64,000 bases of DNA from JAIBDK01 sp965261915 (GTDB lineage: Bacteria > Pseudomonadota > Gammaproteobacteria > Arenicellales > Poriferihabitantaceae), in assembly GCA_965261915.1 (NCBI GenBank), contig CBDHDW010000013.1:3038001-3102000 (forward strand). Reading direction: 5' to 3'. The translations under genes were made by a program, and so were the position numbers. Below the pieces are notes generated by a model. The model was not told the origin of the DNA. It was given only the letters and a program-made list of their open reading frames with translations, and did no database searches. Within the stretch, counting starts at the first letter, position 1. Each line of letters begins with the position of its first letter. Shown one piece after another: positions 53,732 to 62,940 of this stretch.

Positions 53732-54814
53732 TTGCACAAAGACGGGCTAATCGAAAGCTGGATTCCGGAGCCCATTCGGAAACTCAAAGTCTATGCGGTG
53801 GCGGATTCCAGTGGCATGACTAAACTGGATGCAATGGAAAGCCCGTTTCAGCTGGATGAAAATCTCAAAACACATTGGCTTGAAGCATTAGCTGATGCCA
53901 GCATCAATCGATACCCCGATCCGAACGCTTCAAAACTCAAACAAACAATTCGGGAAAAGCTGGAAATCCCGGATTCTGCAGAAATCGTCATCGGTAACGG
54001 ATCAGATGAATTAATTCAAATCATTGCAATCCTGCTTGGCGGACAGAATCGAACTTTTATTGCCCCGGATCCGAGCTTTTCCATGTACCGGCAAATTTGC
54101 CTGGCTACTTCGACGCAATTCGAGGGGATCGCTCTCGGAGACAGCTTTGAACTGGATATTCAACTTGTGCTGGAGAGCATTCGAAAACACCAGCCGGCCT
54201 GCGTATTTCTGGCATACCCCAATAATCCGACGGGCAATTGTTTTCGACGGCAGGATATCATAGACATCCTCGACCACGCCCCGGGAATGGTGGTTGTGGA
54301 TGAAGCGTATCATGCGTTTTGTGGGGAGTCTTTTTTAGAGGAAATCAAAAATTATGACAACCTCGTAGTCCTTAGAACACTGTCGAAAAGTGGATTCGCC
54401 GGCTTACGGTTGGGGATTTTGGCCGCAGCGCCGCATTGGACAGCGCAAATCGAAAAACTGCGTCTGCCCTATAACATTAACGTATTGACACAGCTGAGTG
54501 CGCATTTCCTGCTTAAGCATTTTCAGGTATTTCAGGCTCAATCAGAATTGATACGGATAAATCGTAAGGAAATGTTGGATGCTTTGGTGGTTCTTAAGGG
54601 CGTAACGGTCTATCCAAGTCAGACAAATTTTCTGCTGTTTCATACAGCGTTAGGGGCCGACTTTGTATACGAGAAATTGAAATCCGGCAATATTCTCATC
54701 AAAAATCTGCACCGCTCTTCGCCTGCTCTGAGCAATTTTTTACGCGTAACAGTGGGCAGCGAAGATGAGAGCATGCAATTTATTAAAGCGATGCAAGCTA
54801 TCCATCAGACTTGA
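53732..54814 (+). CDS. hisC: Histidinol-phosphate aminotransferase HisC
   Basis: PLP aminotransferase of histidine synthesis. YPDPNASKLKQTI, GNGSDELIQII, AYPNNPTGNCF, VVDEAYHAF and the PLP-lysine motif RTLSKSGFAGLRLG are visible. I place the start at TTG 53732, 8 bases after GGGAG, giving 360 residues; the upstream TTG at 53717 would leave no space for a ribosome-binding site. Only 18 bases separate it from hisD. Confidence 0.93.
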   Translation: MHKDGLIESWIPEPIRKLKVYAVADSSGMTKLDAMESPFQLDENLKTHWLEALADASINRYPDPNASKLKQTIREKLEIPDSAEIVIGNGSDELIQIIAILLGGQNRTFIAPDPSFSMYRQICLATSTQFEGIALGDSFELDIQLVLESIRKHQPACVFLAYPNNPTGNCFRRQDIIDILDHAPGMVVVDEAYHAFCGESFLEEIKNYDNLVVLRTLSKSGFAGLRLGILAAAPHWTAQIEKLRLPYNINVLTQLSAHFLLKHFQVFQAQSELIRINRKEMLDALVVLKGVTVYPSQTNFLLFHTALGADFVYEKLKSGNILIKNLHRSSPALSNFLRVTVGSEDESMQFIKAMQAIHQT

Positions 54815-54823
54815 ACGCTTGTA

Positions 54824-57025
54824 TCAGCCGCAGTTGTCGAATTTTTGGATCAGCTGTAGAGTCCGACTGCTGTAATTTTTATTCAGAAAATCCCGAACAC
54901 ATTGTCTCAGCAAGTCTAACCCTTGTTGCTTTCCTTCGGATGCGCTAATCACCGCGCACTCTCGCCAGGGTTTGTTTAGCAAAATTCGTTCAAACAAAAA
55001 GCATTCTATTTTCAGGTCCGATATTAATGGTTTATCGGAAGATACCCTAGGCTTCGAACGAGATTCCCTTTCCAATGACGGAGTACTGCAAATCATTTCC
55101 AGAGCGAGCGCCTTTAAGCCATTGCTGACGCAATCCTCGGTACCGTTGAAAAACCCCAGTCTGACAAGATTGCAAAATTCGGTTTCAGATAGTGTCTCCA
55201 CTTCACTGACCGGTTGAATCCATTTCATAATCATTACTGCAATGTTCGGGCTAATGGAATGAAACGTTTGACCAAAATGGCCAGACAAATTCTGCCTAAA
55301 CAGGTTTTCTGCAATTTCCGCTACCACTTTGCCGTCATCAGACAGCGATTTGATCAGTGTTCCAGGATGGTTTGAAGTATTGGCGCTTTTATTCATTCCG
55401 ATTCGAACGGGTGAGAAGTCCAAACTGTTCCAGAATGCCAATGTGTCGGCAGTCATACTAAACGTCGTTGCCATAAGATCGGCTTTATCACGGCATCTTT
55501 GTTCGATGTGACGAATCAGCTTTGTCCCAATTCGATTCCTTGTCAATTCAGGAAGAACAGCTACCCGGACTACTCGCATAATCGTTAGCTGAAGCGCTTC
55601 TATTATGCCGAGTTGAGCACCTAACACCTCAGCCGTCGGATTTCCTTTTGGTCGGCGCTGATTTTTCCAAACGGCGTTGGCGATTGCTGTATTCAGTGGC
55701 TGTTCAATTACGCCCAGCGCAACGCCGACAATTGCTCCGTTAAAGGACGCTGTGAAAAGACGAACATGGTGATTATCGAGTAAAAATTGCAAGTCCGAAG
55801 GGCGGGTCTGGTAGTGCGCCAAAGAGAGCAGGCCAAAAACTTCCCGAAGCCGGTATTCGTCACGCTGAATACGGTCAGGATTCTCCTCTCGGATTGTCGT
55901 TTGGCTTATATTATGACCGAATTGAGCCAGCTGTTCGGCGTTAGCCGACGGCTCGGCATCAAGCATTAATAACGCGAAAATCAATTGCTCCACTGGATCA
56001 TTTTCGGCCCAGCGAATCGGCTCTTTCAGTTGCGTAAACTTCCAGCCGCGCGTTAGCTGATCGAGCATTTTGGTGAAGCTGAGAATGAATCCTCTACCGG
56101 TGCCTTCATAGCCATGTACGGTGCTGGCTAATGCAACTCGGGGATACTGCGTTAGGAGTGACGCTAATGTTGAAACTGAAATAGACGCGGCTTCATCGAC
56201 CAACAGAAAATCCACCGCTACCTTCGAATCGGCTAAAGATTCTGCAGCAAAATACGGCAGCCTGCTGGAATTTGGCGAACATCCAGCATGTTTTAAGACC
56301 GTTTCTACCGATGATTTGTTTAAACCGGTCAAGCCAATTTTTGTTGCGCCTTGCTGGAATAACAATTTTGCCGCGATGCCTAACGCTGCAGATTTCCCTC
56401 GCCCTCGATCAGATATCAGCACCGCGGGTCGTCTCCTCTGGCCGTTATAAGATTTTAGTATTGCGGCAATTCCCCTTTCCTGATCTTTAAAACCGGTTGC
56501 AGTGAAGGTACTGCCGGACTTGTCGTTGAGCTCGGGAAAATCAACTTCCTGGTTTATGCAATGACAATACGGCGAGGATTCGAGAATGGATTTGAATCTT
56601 CGGATGTAACGAGATGGCTCGCTTGGTTGACACCCCCAGCGCGGAAATTCCGGGGTCATCAGGATCAACAACCCTCCCGCCCTGATGGCGCCACTGACCG
56701 CCCCCAGCGCATTGGCAGAGAGCGCGCAACAACAGTCGAAAACTACGCCGTCAAATTCTTGCCCAAGCTGTTTGCGTGCTTCGTTTGGCTTGATCGGCGC
56801 AATCCGGGGCATCAGATCCGTGTTCTGGAAATCCCTCGGCAGGTCTTCAGATACCCATAAAAAGTTAAAATTCTTAAGGGTGTCAACAATCTTCCTGCAT
56901 CGCTCACCATTCCATTCTGTACTTCCATTTAATACCAGACAGGCGCGATGCCGGTTATCCAGTGCCAGTAAATGAAGGCGCTTGATCCAGTTCGAAAACG
57001 CCGTATCCTTATGAGTGTTGGGCAT
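54824..57025 (-). CDS. tmcA: tRNA(Met) cytidine acetyltransferase TmcA
   Basis: Makes N4-acetylcytidine at the wobble base of elongator tRNA-Met using acetyl-CoA and ATP. An N-terminal DUF1726-type domain is followed by a RecD-like helicase module with P-loop SDRGRGKSAALGIAA near residue 205 and DEAASISVSTLASLL. A GNAT acetyltransferase module follows (RVAVLPELTRNRIGTKLIRH). Length 733. It converges on hisC, with stop codons 9 bases apart. Confidence 0.92.
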   Translation of the reverse strand: MPNTHKDTAFSNWIKRLHLLALDNRHRACLVLNGSTEWNGERCRKIVDTLKNFNFLWVSEDLPRDFQNTDLMPRIAPIKPNEARKQLGQEFDGVVFDCCCALSANALGAVSGAIRAGGLLILMTPEFPRWGCQPSEPSRYIRRFKSILESSPYCHCINQEVDFPELNDKSGSTFTATGFKDQERGIAAILKSYNGQRRRPAVLISDRGRGKSAALGIAAKLLFQQGATKIGLTGLNKSSVETVLKHAGCSPNSSRLPYFAAESLADSKVAVDFLLVDEAASISVSTLASLLTQYPRVALASTVHGYEGTGRGFILSFTKMLDQLTRGWKFTQLKEPIRWAENDPVEQLIFALLMLDAEPSANAEQLAQFGHNISQTTIREENPDRIQRDEYRLREVFGLLSLAHYQTRPSDLQFLLDNHHVRLFTASFNGAIVGVALGVIEQPLNTAIANAVWKNQRRPKGNPTAEVLGAQLGIIEALQLTIMRVVRVAVLPELTRNRIGTKLIRHIEQRCRDKADLMATTFSMTADTLAFWNSLDFSPVRIGMNKSANTSNHPGTLIKSLSDDGKVVAEIAENLFRQNLSGHFGQTFHSISPNIAVMIMKWIQPVSEVETLSETEFCNLVRLGFFNGTEDCVSNGLKALALEMICSTPSLERESRSKPRVSSDKPLISDLKIECFLFERILLNKPWRECAVISASEGKQQGLDLLRQCVRDFLNKNYSSRTLQLIQKFDNCG

Positions 57026-57078
57026 GGTGCAGGATTAGGGGTTTGTGTGCCTGGCGGGTCAAAAATGCGCCTGCAGGG

Positions 57079-57333
57079 TCAGGAAGATTGTTTGATCAAG
57101 TGTTCATATTTCAACATCAACTGATCCTGAGTTTCGATATGCTGCGGATCAACGGGTATACAGTCTACAGGACAAACCTCTACACATTGACTGGTTTCAA
57201 AATGACCCACACACTCGGTACACAACTTGCAATCGATTTCGTAGATGATCTCACCCTGATAAATCGCATCGTTGGGGCATTCCGGCTCACATACATCGCA
57301 GTTGATGCACTCATCGGTTATGAATAGCGCCAA
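57079..57333 (-). CDS. YfhL-type 2[4Fe-4S] ferredoxin
   Basis: An 84-residue ferredoxin with two cluster motifs, CINCDVCEPECP and CKLCTECVGHFETSQCVEVC. The insertion between cysteines of the second motif is typical of the YfhL/Alvin-type group. It commonly lies next to coaD in gammaproteobacteria, as here (23 bases downstream of coaD). The redox partner is unknown. Confidence 0.92.
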   Translation of the reverse strand: MALFITDECINCDVCEPECPNDAIYQGEIIYEIDCKLCTECVGHFETSQCVEVCPVDCIPVDPQHIETQDQLMLKYEHLIKQSS

Positions 57334-57356
57334 ATGATACTCCAGGCCGTATAGGA

Positions 57357-57839
57357 CTAAACTTTGTACTTTTCGGTAAGCGCGGAGAATACTTCGGCGT
57401 GAACGAACTTGGACACATCACCGCCGTAACGCGCGATCTCTTTAACCAGGCTCGCCGAGACGAAAGTATGGTTTTCCGACGGGGTTAGAAAAACAGTTTC
57501 TATACTGCTGTCGAGTTTTCGGTTCATTGACGCCAGTTGAAACTCATATTCAAAATCGGACACCGCTCTTAATCCGCGAAGGACAACCATCGCCTTGCAC
57601 TGCCGTGCGAAATCAATCAATAGTCCGGAAAACCCGACAATCTCCAAATTCTCAATATCCTTAAGAACCGTTTTCGCGAGTTCAATTCGCTCATTCAGGC
57701 TAAACAAAGGCGATTTTTCCGGGTTATGGGCGATGGCGAATACAACCTTGTCAAACATACGGGTTGCACGGTGTCCCAGGTCACTGTGTCCATTGGTTAT
57801 AGGGTCAAACGTTCCCGGGTAAACTGCGATTCTGGTCAT
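57357..57839 (-). CDS. coaD: Phosphopantetheine adenylyltransferase CoaD
   Basis: Penultimate CoA step, making dephospho-CoA from phosphopantetheine and ATP. The N-terminal nucleotidyl-transferase motif is YPGTFDPITNGHSDLGHRA; RGLRAVSDFEYEFQLASMNR and FVSASLVKEIARYGGDVS complete the signature. Length 160. Together with coaE this window carries both final CoA genes, in separate units. Confidence 0.96.
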   Translation of the reverse strand: MTRIAVYPGTFDPITNGHSDLGHRATRMFDKVVFAIAHNPEKSPLFSLNERIELAKTVLKDIENLEIVGFSGLLIDFARQCKAMVVLRGLRAVSDFEYEFQLASMNRKLDSSIETVFLTPSENHTFVSASLVKEIARYGGDVSKFVHAEVFSALTEKYKV

Positions 57840-57843
57840 ATGA

Positions 57844-58422
57844 TTATTCAGTTGAAGATTCTGGATTCACTTCAATCAGCGTGGAACTCACCATTCCTCT
57901 GCTGGATTGCCGAATCATATTCCAACTTGAAGGAATTGGTAAGTGTTTTTGGTGCGTTGAAGACTCAGTATAAATCAGGCAATTCGCCGCCAGACAGTTG
58001 CTTTCGATGAGTCGGGGGAGTATTTCCGGGATCGCGTTCTGTTTGAAGGGCGGATCCAGAAAAATAATATCGAATCGGTTAGTGGATTTCTTTAAAAATG
58101 CAAAAGCGGAAGTATTGTGTATGGAAATTTGCGCTGAGCCACCGAGCAGGCGGGTATTCGCAGATAAAAACTGGCTTGCGCTACGATTGGTTTCAACCAG
58201 GGCAACCTGCCTGGCGTTGCGGGAAGCCGCTTCAAACCCCAACGCCCCGCTGCCGGCAAAAAGGTCAAGGCAGGTTTTTCCTGTTAAATCCTGACCAAGC
58301 CAGTTAAACAGCATTTCTCTCACCCTGTCAGGGGTCGGCCGTAAATTGACAATGGCAGGAAACTGAATCTGCCGGCGCTTCCATTTGCCACCGATGATTC
58401 TAAGTTTACCTTTTGCGGGCAT
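57844..58422 (-). CDS. rsmD: 16S rRNA m2G966 methyltransferase RsmD
   Basis: SAM-dependent enzyme modifying G966. Seen: LRIIGGKWKRRQIQFP at the start, RPTPDRVREMLFNWL, SAM motif CLDLFAGSGALGFEAAS and catalytic DPPF in IFLDPPFKQNAIPEIL. Length 192. It is 4 bases before coaD and divergent from ftsY, the usual rsmD/ftsY arrangement. Confidence 0.94.
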   Translation of the reverse strand: MPAKGKLRIIGGKWKRRQIQFPAIVNLRPTPDRVREMLFNWLGQDLTGKTCLDLFAGSGALGFEAASRNARQVALVETNRSASQFLSANTRLLGGSAQISIHNTSAFAFLKKSTNRFDIIFLDPPFKQNAIPEILPRLIESNCLAANCLIYTESSTHQKHLPIPSSWNMIRQSSRGMVSSTLIEVNPESSTE

Positions 58423-58639
58423 GATCTGGATCTGCAGAGTTTAAAATTGGCGTCGTGTGTTCAAGCAGTCAAACCCATCTGCAGATCCTCAATGACTTCG
58501 GAAGTTTTGGATATTTGAACAGCATTGTATTTTGAAACGTTGAAATAATCAGCGTTTTCCGAAATAAATGATAGGATACCGCAGTTCGCCACAAGCGCTT
58601 GTAAATTTCAACCTGCTATCTGTTCCCGATAAAAATTTC

Positions 58640-59575
58640 ATGACATTAAAACAAGGTATTTTCCGCCGATTATTTCAATCCAGAGAGTCACTCTCAGGCG
58701 GCTTAGCGAATATTTTTTCCGCTCGAAATACGTTTGACGATTCAACCTTTGATGATATTGAAGAGCAACTCATAATTTCTGATTTCGGTGTGGCCGCCGC
58801 CGCATCATTAGTCACCCAACTGAAATCAAATTCCCGCAAACAGAATCTTTCGGATTCTTCAGCCCTTTTGGCGTTGTTGAAAAGCCTCATGCAGGCGAAA
58901 TTGAATGCCAGTCTGGAAGGGATGGATTATTCTCAACTGCAAAAACCCGTGGTGATCCTGATGGTTGGGGTTAACGGTGTTGGAAAAACCACGACCATGG
59001 CGAAGTTGGCAAATCGTAAAAAGCAGGGCGGCGCAAAGGTTATGCTTGCGGCCTGCGATACTTTTCGCGCAGCGGCGATAGAGCAGTTGCAAAGCTGGGG
59101 GCAGAGGCTGGATATTCCGGTGATTGCCCAAAGCCACGGTGCCGATGCGGCAGCGGTGGCATACGATGCCTATCGTGCAGCGTGTGCAAGAGAAATGGAT
59201 TTTCTCCTGATCGATACCGCAGGCCGCCAGCATACCCATGGGGACTTGATGGATCAACTGGAAAAAATTCAGCGAGTATTGTCGAAAGCGAACGATCAGA
59301 TTCCGCACGAAGTGTATCTGACACTGGACGCGGGTAATGGACAAAATGTGTTGTCTCAGGTTGAAAACTTTAACGCGAAAATTCCGCTGACCGGTCTTTG
59401 TGTTACCAAACTTGATGGAACGGCCAAAGCAGGCGTCGTTATTGGTCTCGCAGATAGATTCAATATTCCGATCCGCTATATGGGTGTTGGTGAAGGAGTC
59501 GACGATCTTAGGCCATTTGCTGCTGATGAATTCATCGATGCGCTTATGCCTGATATAATGGACGATGCCGAATAG
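58640..59575 (+). CDS. ftsY: Signal recognition particle receptor FtsY
   Basis: GTPase that docks ribosome-SRP complexes at the membrane. The N domain is followed by GTPase motifs GVNGVGKTTTMAKLAN, DTFRAAAIEQLQ, DTAGRQHTHGDLMDQL and TKLDGTAKAG. The acidic A domain found in E. coli is absent, so the protein is the short form (311 residues from ATG 58640). An upstream in-frame ATG at 58568 is possible; neither has a strong ribosome-binding site. Confidence 0.92.
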   Translation: MTLKQGIFRRLFQSRESLSGGLANIFSARNTFDDSTFDDIEEQLIISDFGVAAAASLVTQLKSNSRKQNLSDSSALLALLKSLMQAKLNASLEGMDYSQLQKPVVILMVGVNGVGKTTTMAKLANRKKQGGAKVMLAACDTFRAAAIEQLQSWGQRLDIPVIAQSHGADAAAVAYDAYRAACAREMDFLLIDTAGRQHTHGDLMDQLEKIQRVLSKANDQIPHEVYLTLDAGNGQNVLSQVENFNAKIPLTGLCVTKLDGTAKAGVVIGLADRFNIPIRYMGVGEGVDDLRPFAADEFIDALMPDIMDDAE

Positions 59576-59589
59576 AGTCAGTCGCTATC

Positions 59590-60255
59590 GTGATTCAGTT
59601 TAAACAGGTATTGAAGCGTTACGAAAACGGATACGATGCGCTTAAACAGGTATCACTGATCATACCCAAAGGCTCGATTACCTTTCTTACCGGCCATTCC
59701 GGCGCGGGTAAAAGCACATTGCTGAGATTAATCTCGTTAACCGAGACTGCCACCCGTGGCCAGGTATTGGTAAATGAAGAAGATATTTCCCGCTTTCGGG
59801 GTGACCGAATTGCCTTTCATCGGCGGAAAATAGGTTGTGTGTTTCAGCACCATAAATTGTTGAGCGACCATACGGTTGAACAAAATGTGGCATTGCCGTT
59901 GATCATCTCTGGGGTGGGAGATCGTGAATGCGGACGAAAGGCGAGGGCGGCTTTGGATAAAGTGGGATTGTTAAAATTAGCAAAACGCTACCCAATGTCA
60001 TTGTCGGCTGGAGAGCAGCAGCGTGTGGGGATTGCACGGGCAGTAGTGGCACGGCCCGAAATACTGTTGGCTGACGAACCCACAGGGAATCTGGATCCAC
60101 AACTGTCTGATGAAATTATGAAACTGTTTTTTTTGTTTAATCAGCACGATGTCACCGTGGTAATCGCGACCCATGACTATCGGCATTTAAACAATCCTGC
60201 GGCAGGGTTGCTGGCGTTAAAGCAAGGCCAGATCGTCGGTGATAGTCATTCGTGA
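59590..60255 (+). CDS. ftsE: Cell division ATP-binding protein FtsE
   Basis: ABC ATPase that with FtsX controls septal amidases. Walker A LTGHSGAGKSTLLRLIS, signature LSAGEQQRVGIARA (Ala in place of the more usual Gly), Walker B LLADEPTGNLD and the switch His in IATHDYRHL. GTG start at 59590; length 221. GTGA overlap with ftsX. Confidence 0.95.
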   Translation: MIQFKQVLKRYENGYDALKQVSLIIPKGSITFLTGHSGAGKSTLLRLISLTETATRGQVLVNEEDISRFRGDRIAFHRRKIGCVFQHHKLLSDHTVEQNVALPLIISGVGDRECGRKARAALDKVGLLKLAKRYPMSLSAGEQQRVGIARAVVARPEILLADEPTGNLDPQLSDEIMKLFFLFNQHDVTVVIATHDYRHLNNPAAGLLALKQGQIVGDSHS

Positions 60256-61181
60256 TTACTTATTTTCACCGGCATTGCCAGATTGCAAAACAAGCCTTGG
60301 CGCGAATGCTGCGAAGCCCAATATCGTCTTTGGTTTCAGCTGCGATTATCGGCGTGGCTCTCAGCTTGCCGCTGCTCATGTTCAAGATCACGGAAAATGC
60401 CACTGAGCTTTCCAGCCGATGGCAGGCCAGCGATGTGATTTCTGTGTACATCGATTCAGCGGATTCGCGAACTGACCATGCTGCACTGGAGCTCGGTCAC
60501 GCCATCCTTCGCATACCCCAGGTCGCGGATGTGCAATATCTAACGGCGGATCAGGTGCTGGACGAATTTAAACGCCAGGCTGGATTTTCTGAATTGCTCG
60601 AAGAGCTTGATTCCAGCCCGTTGCCCGCGATGATTTATGTCTTCCCGGAAATTCAGTTATCCGATAACGATCTGGATGATCTGGTGTCAGCAATTTCTGT
60701 CATGGAACGTGTTGACTATGTGTCTTATGACCAACAGTGGCGAAATCGTTTAAAGGCGATTGTCAATTTATTTGAATACGGAATTATGACGCTGACCGCC
60801 CTGATGTCGCTCGGTGTAATTCTGATAATCAGCAATACCGTTCGCTTGGGCATACTGGATCGACGTGATGAAATTCAGATCATTGATCAGATAGGCGGCA
60901 CCGGTTCCTATATGCGCAGACCATTCCTGTATTACGGTGTTTTCCAGGGCGTTATCGGAGCGCTTGTGGCGTTACTGATTTCGCTGTTTGTGCTCGTGCT
61001 CATATCTTCTCCGATCAACGAACTGGCAGCGCTCTACAACAGCGAGTTTCAGATTCAGCAGATCGATTTAAAAACCGCAGTAGCCGTCATCATGTTGTCA
61101 GCAATTCTGGGTTGGGTTGCAGCGAGATTGACTGCCGGGGGGTATGTCCGAAAAATGCGAGCTAGCGCACGCGGAAAGTGA
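60252..61181 (+). CDS. ftsX: Cell division permease-like protein FtsX
   Basis: Four-helix membrane partner of FtsE. The first helix (SSLVSAAIIGVALSLPLLMF) is followed by the periplasmic domain (about 55-160), then three helices including YGIMTLTALMSLGVILIISN and GVIGALVALLISLFVLVLIS. Length 309. GTG start inside ftsE. Its last 20 bases overlap the convergent infA stop region; rpoH, often next, is not present. Confidence 0.93.
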   Translation: MITYFHRHCQIAKQALARMLRSPISSLVSAAIIGVALSLPLLMFKITENATELSSRWQASDVISVYIDSADSRTDHAALELGHAILRIPQVADVQYLTADQVLDEFKRQAGFSELLEELDSSPLPAMIYVFPEIQLSDNDLDDLVSAISVMERVDYVSYDQQWRNRLKAIVNLFEYGIMTLTALMSLGVILIISNTVRLGILDRRDEIQIIDQIGGTGSYMRRPFLYYGVFQGVIGALVALLISLFVLVLISSPINELAALYNSEFQIQQIDLKTAVAVIMLSAILGWVAARLTAGGYVRKMRASARGK

Positions 61182-61380
61182 TTCTTCCTTTGCTGAGATC
61201 GTAAGGCGTGAGTTGAACCGTTACTTTGTCGCCACGCAGTATTCTAATGTAGTGTTTGCGCATTTTTCCTGAGATATGGGCGATTATTTCATGCCCGTTT
61301 TCCAGTTCAACGCGAAACAACGTATTTGGCAAGGCTTCCACGATGGTGCCTTCCATTTCGATACTTTCTTCTTTTGCCAT
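61162..61380 (-). CDS. infA: Translation initiation factor IF-1
   Basis: OB-fold protein occupying the ribosomal A site during initiation. The sequence starts MAKEESIEMEGTIVEALPNT and carries FRVELENGHEIIAHISGKMR, then GDKVTVQLTPYDLSKGRITF. The 72-residue length is exact. It lies tail to tail with ftsX, sharing 20 bases. Confidence 0.97.
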   Translation of the reverse strand: MAKEESIEMEGTIVEALPNTLFRVELENGHEIIAHISGKMRKHYIRILRGDKVTVQLTPYDLSKGRITFRVR

Positions 61381-61813
61381 AAATAGTTGGAGTGATTGAT
61401 TTTGGGGGTCGGAGTTTAAATAAGATTAGCGCTCAGGGCAACGTCCGTGTGTTAGCCCAAAGCAGTAATGTCCCCTTTTGACTTCTTCAGGAGGCGCAAA
61501 TAATGCAGAAGCCGTTATTTGTCAGTACATCTGACCGGCTATGGCAAGGGTTATGGCTGCGTGGGGCGACCATTCACCCGTTGTTCAACCAACACCGCCC
61601 CATAATGAATATAAAAAGGGGGCATTTAAACTTTGGGTTGACACGAAGTATCGGATTCAACAATCAAACATCGGGTTTAACCGCGACCCCTATTGCGCAC
61701 AGAATAGCCGCGAATATCCAGATAAACAACATTCGCAGACAATATTCACGCAAACATAATGGCGAATAAACGGCAGAGCGGACAAGCGGTGAAAAATCGC
61801 GTCCGAAAAAAGA
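61381..61813. other. Intergenic region with an unrecognised forward ORF
   Basis: A frame at 61503-61769 (88 codons, starting MQKPLFVSTSDRLWQGLWLR) follows an excellent ribosome-binding site, AGGAGG at 61490-61495. Its later part is rich in N, R and I, and I recognise no family. A second overlapping frame exists (61541-61759), so neither is certain. The infA promoter should lie at its left end. It could be a mobile-element remnant. Confidence 0.35.
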
Positions 61814-62284
61814 CTAGCCGTTCATCGCTGATTGCAGGTAGTTCTGTAGTCCGACCTTGTTAATCAGCCCCAGTTGCGTTTCCAGCCAGTCAATGTGTTC
61901 CTCTTCGGCTTCAAGAATGCTCTCGAATAACTCTCTGGACACATAATCCTGCACTGTTTCAGAACAGGCAATCGCGACCTGGAGATCAGCGCGGGCGACT
62001 TGTTCCAGTTTCAGGTCGCACGCCAGCATTTCCTCAACGTTTTCTCCAATCGACAGTTTTCCCAGCTCTTGCAGGTTTGGCAGCCCCTCCAGGAACAGGA
62101 TGCGCTCAACCAGGCTATCGGCATGTTTCATCTCGTCGATAGACTCCTCGTACTCATGCTTGCCCAATTCCACCAGCCCCCAGTCCTTGTACATGCGGGC
62201 ATGCAGGAAATACTGGTTGATGGCAACCAATTCATTGCCCAGAATTTTGTTCAGGTGTTGGATGACAGTTGTATCGCCTTGCAT
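61814..62284 (-). CDS. bfr: Bacterioferritin
   Basis: Heme-containing iron-storage ferritin, a 24-mer that oxidises Fe(II) and stores it. The four-helix bundle has diiron ligands in LGNELVAINQYFLHAR (E18), EESIDEMKHADSL (E51, H54, with M52 as heme ligand) and EAEEEHIDWLE (E127, H130). Start at ATG 62284 (MQGDTTVIQHLN) after GAGGA gives 156 residues; the longer frame to 62326 is upstream leader. Confidence 0.95.
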   Translation of the reverse strand: MQGDTTVIQHLNKILGNELVAINQYFLHARMYKDWGLVELGKHEYEESIDEMKHADSLVERILFLEGLPNLQELGKLSIGENVEEMLACDLKLEQVARADLQVAIACSETVQDYVSRELFESILEAEEEHIDWLETQLGLINKVGLQNYLQSAMNG

Positions 62285-62311
62285 AATAAAATCCTCGGTT
62301 GACCAATTCGC

Positions 62312-62340
62312 AGTATGCGTTATCAATCTCGATATGTCAA
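62312..62340 (-). promoter_or_regulatory. Sigma-70 promoter of bfr
   Basis: Reading leftward, TTGACA (62340-62335) and CATACT (62317-62312) are separated by 17 bases, and the bfr ATG follows about 28 bases later. The sequence just upstream of the -35 box is the 40-bp repeat that recurs at the window's right end. Confidence 0.7.
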
Positions 62341-62376
62341 ACCTAAGTCATTCATTTAATGGGTAAAAAAGAATAA
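62337..62376 (+). repeat. 40-bp direct repeat, left copy
   Basis: The bases TCAAACCTAAGTCATTCATT and the following 20 match 63961-64000 with one difference (G for A at 62361). The right copy reaches the window edge, so the repeat may be longer. It brackets the accessory segment 62377-63960. Confidence 0.85.
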
Positions 62377-62380
62377 TAAT

Positions 62381-62399
62381 GGAATTGATTATCATCCTC
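62381..62399 (-). promoter_or_regulatory. Possible Fur-like box upstream of bfr
   Basis: On the reverse strand GAGGATGATAATCAATTCC agrees with the 19-base Fur consensus at 14 positions by my count. It lies about 40 bases upstream of the bfr -35 box. The match is moderate and the region is AT-rich. Confidence 0.3.
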
Positions 62400-62589
62400 A
62401 TTAGTCATTATCGGAGGCCAGTGTGTGCCAGAGGAATCGCTTGGCTGGTTGTACAATGAAACGCCTTCACGATCTGATTTACCCGGTGCGGAATGTGTCA
62501 ACTGTATCTCCTGTCTACCCTCGTAATACAGGTTCAGAGAGTCCATTAGTTGAGCAATCGCCAATAAACCGGCGCGAGAGGCGAGTAAA

Positions 62590-62940
62590 TCGTTGACTGT
62601 TTTAATTGACACCACCGTACAGAAGAAAAAAACAAGAAAAAACATCACCTATCCCACCGATGCCAGGCTGGCAATCAAGAGTATCAACCGTCTCAAAAAA
62701 CTGGCCCAACAAAATGGCATCCAACAGCGCAGAACCCTTGTGAAAGAGGTTAAAGACGGCCACTTCCGCTATGTTAAAAAGCGTACATCCGCTAAAAGGA
62801 CTCTGGAACCATTGCTCATATCCTAATCCGAGAATTACACAGGAAGTTGCTGGCTACGCAGCTAACCGAAGCAGAAAGACACCATATCTACACCGTCCCT
62901 TCAGGCTCATTTCCGGATTGGAAAGTATTGGGGAGGCTTG
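62590..62940 (+). pseudogene. IS5-type transposase fossil
   Basis: The frame reads LTVLIDTTVQKKK, then NITYPTDARLAIKSINRLKK and GIQQRRTLVKEV, closely like the middle of IS5-superfamily transposases (VDTTVQ-x-KNITYPTDAKL). After a gap it continues FRYVKKRTSAKR and then, in another frame, LIRELHRKLLATQLTEAERH. At least one deletion and one frameshift are present, and both ends of the element are absent. No function remains. Confidence 0.75.
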
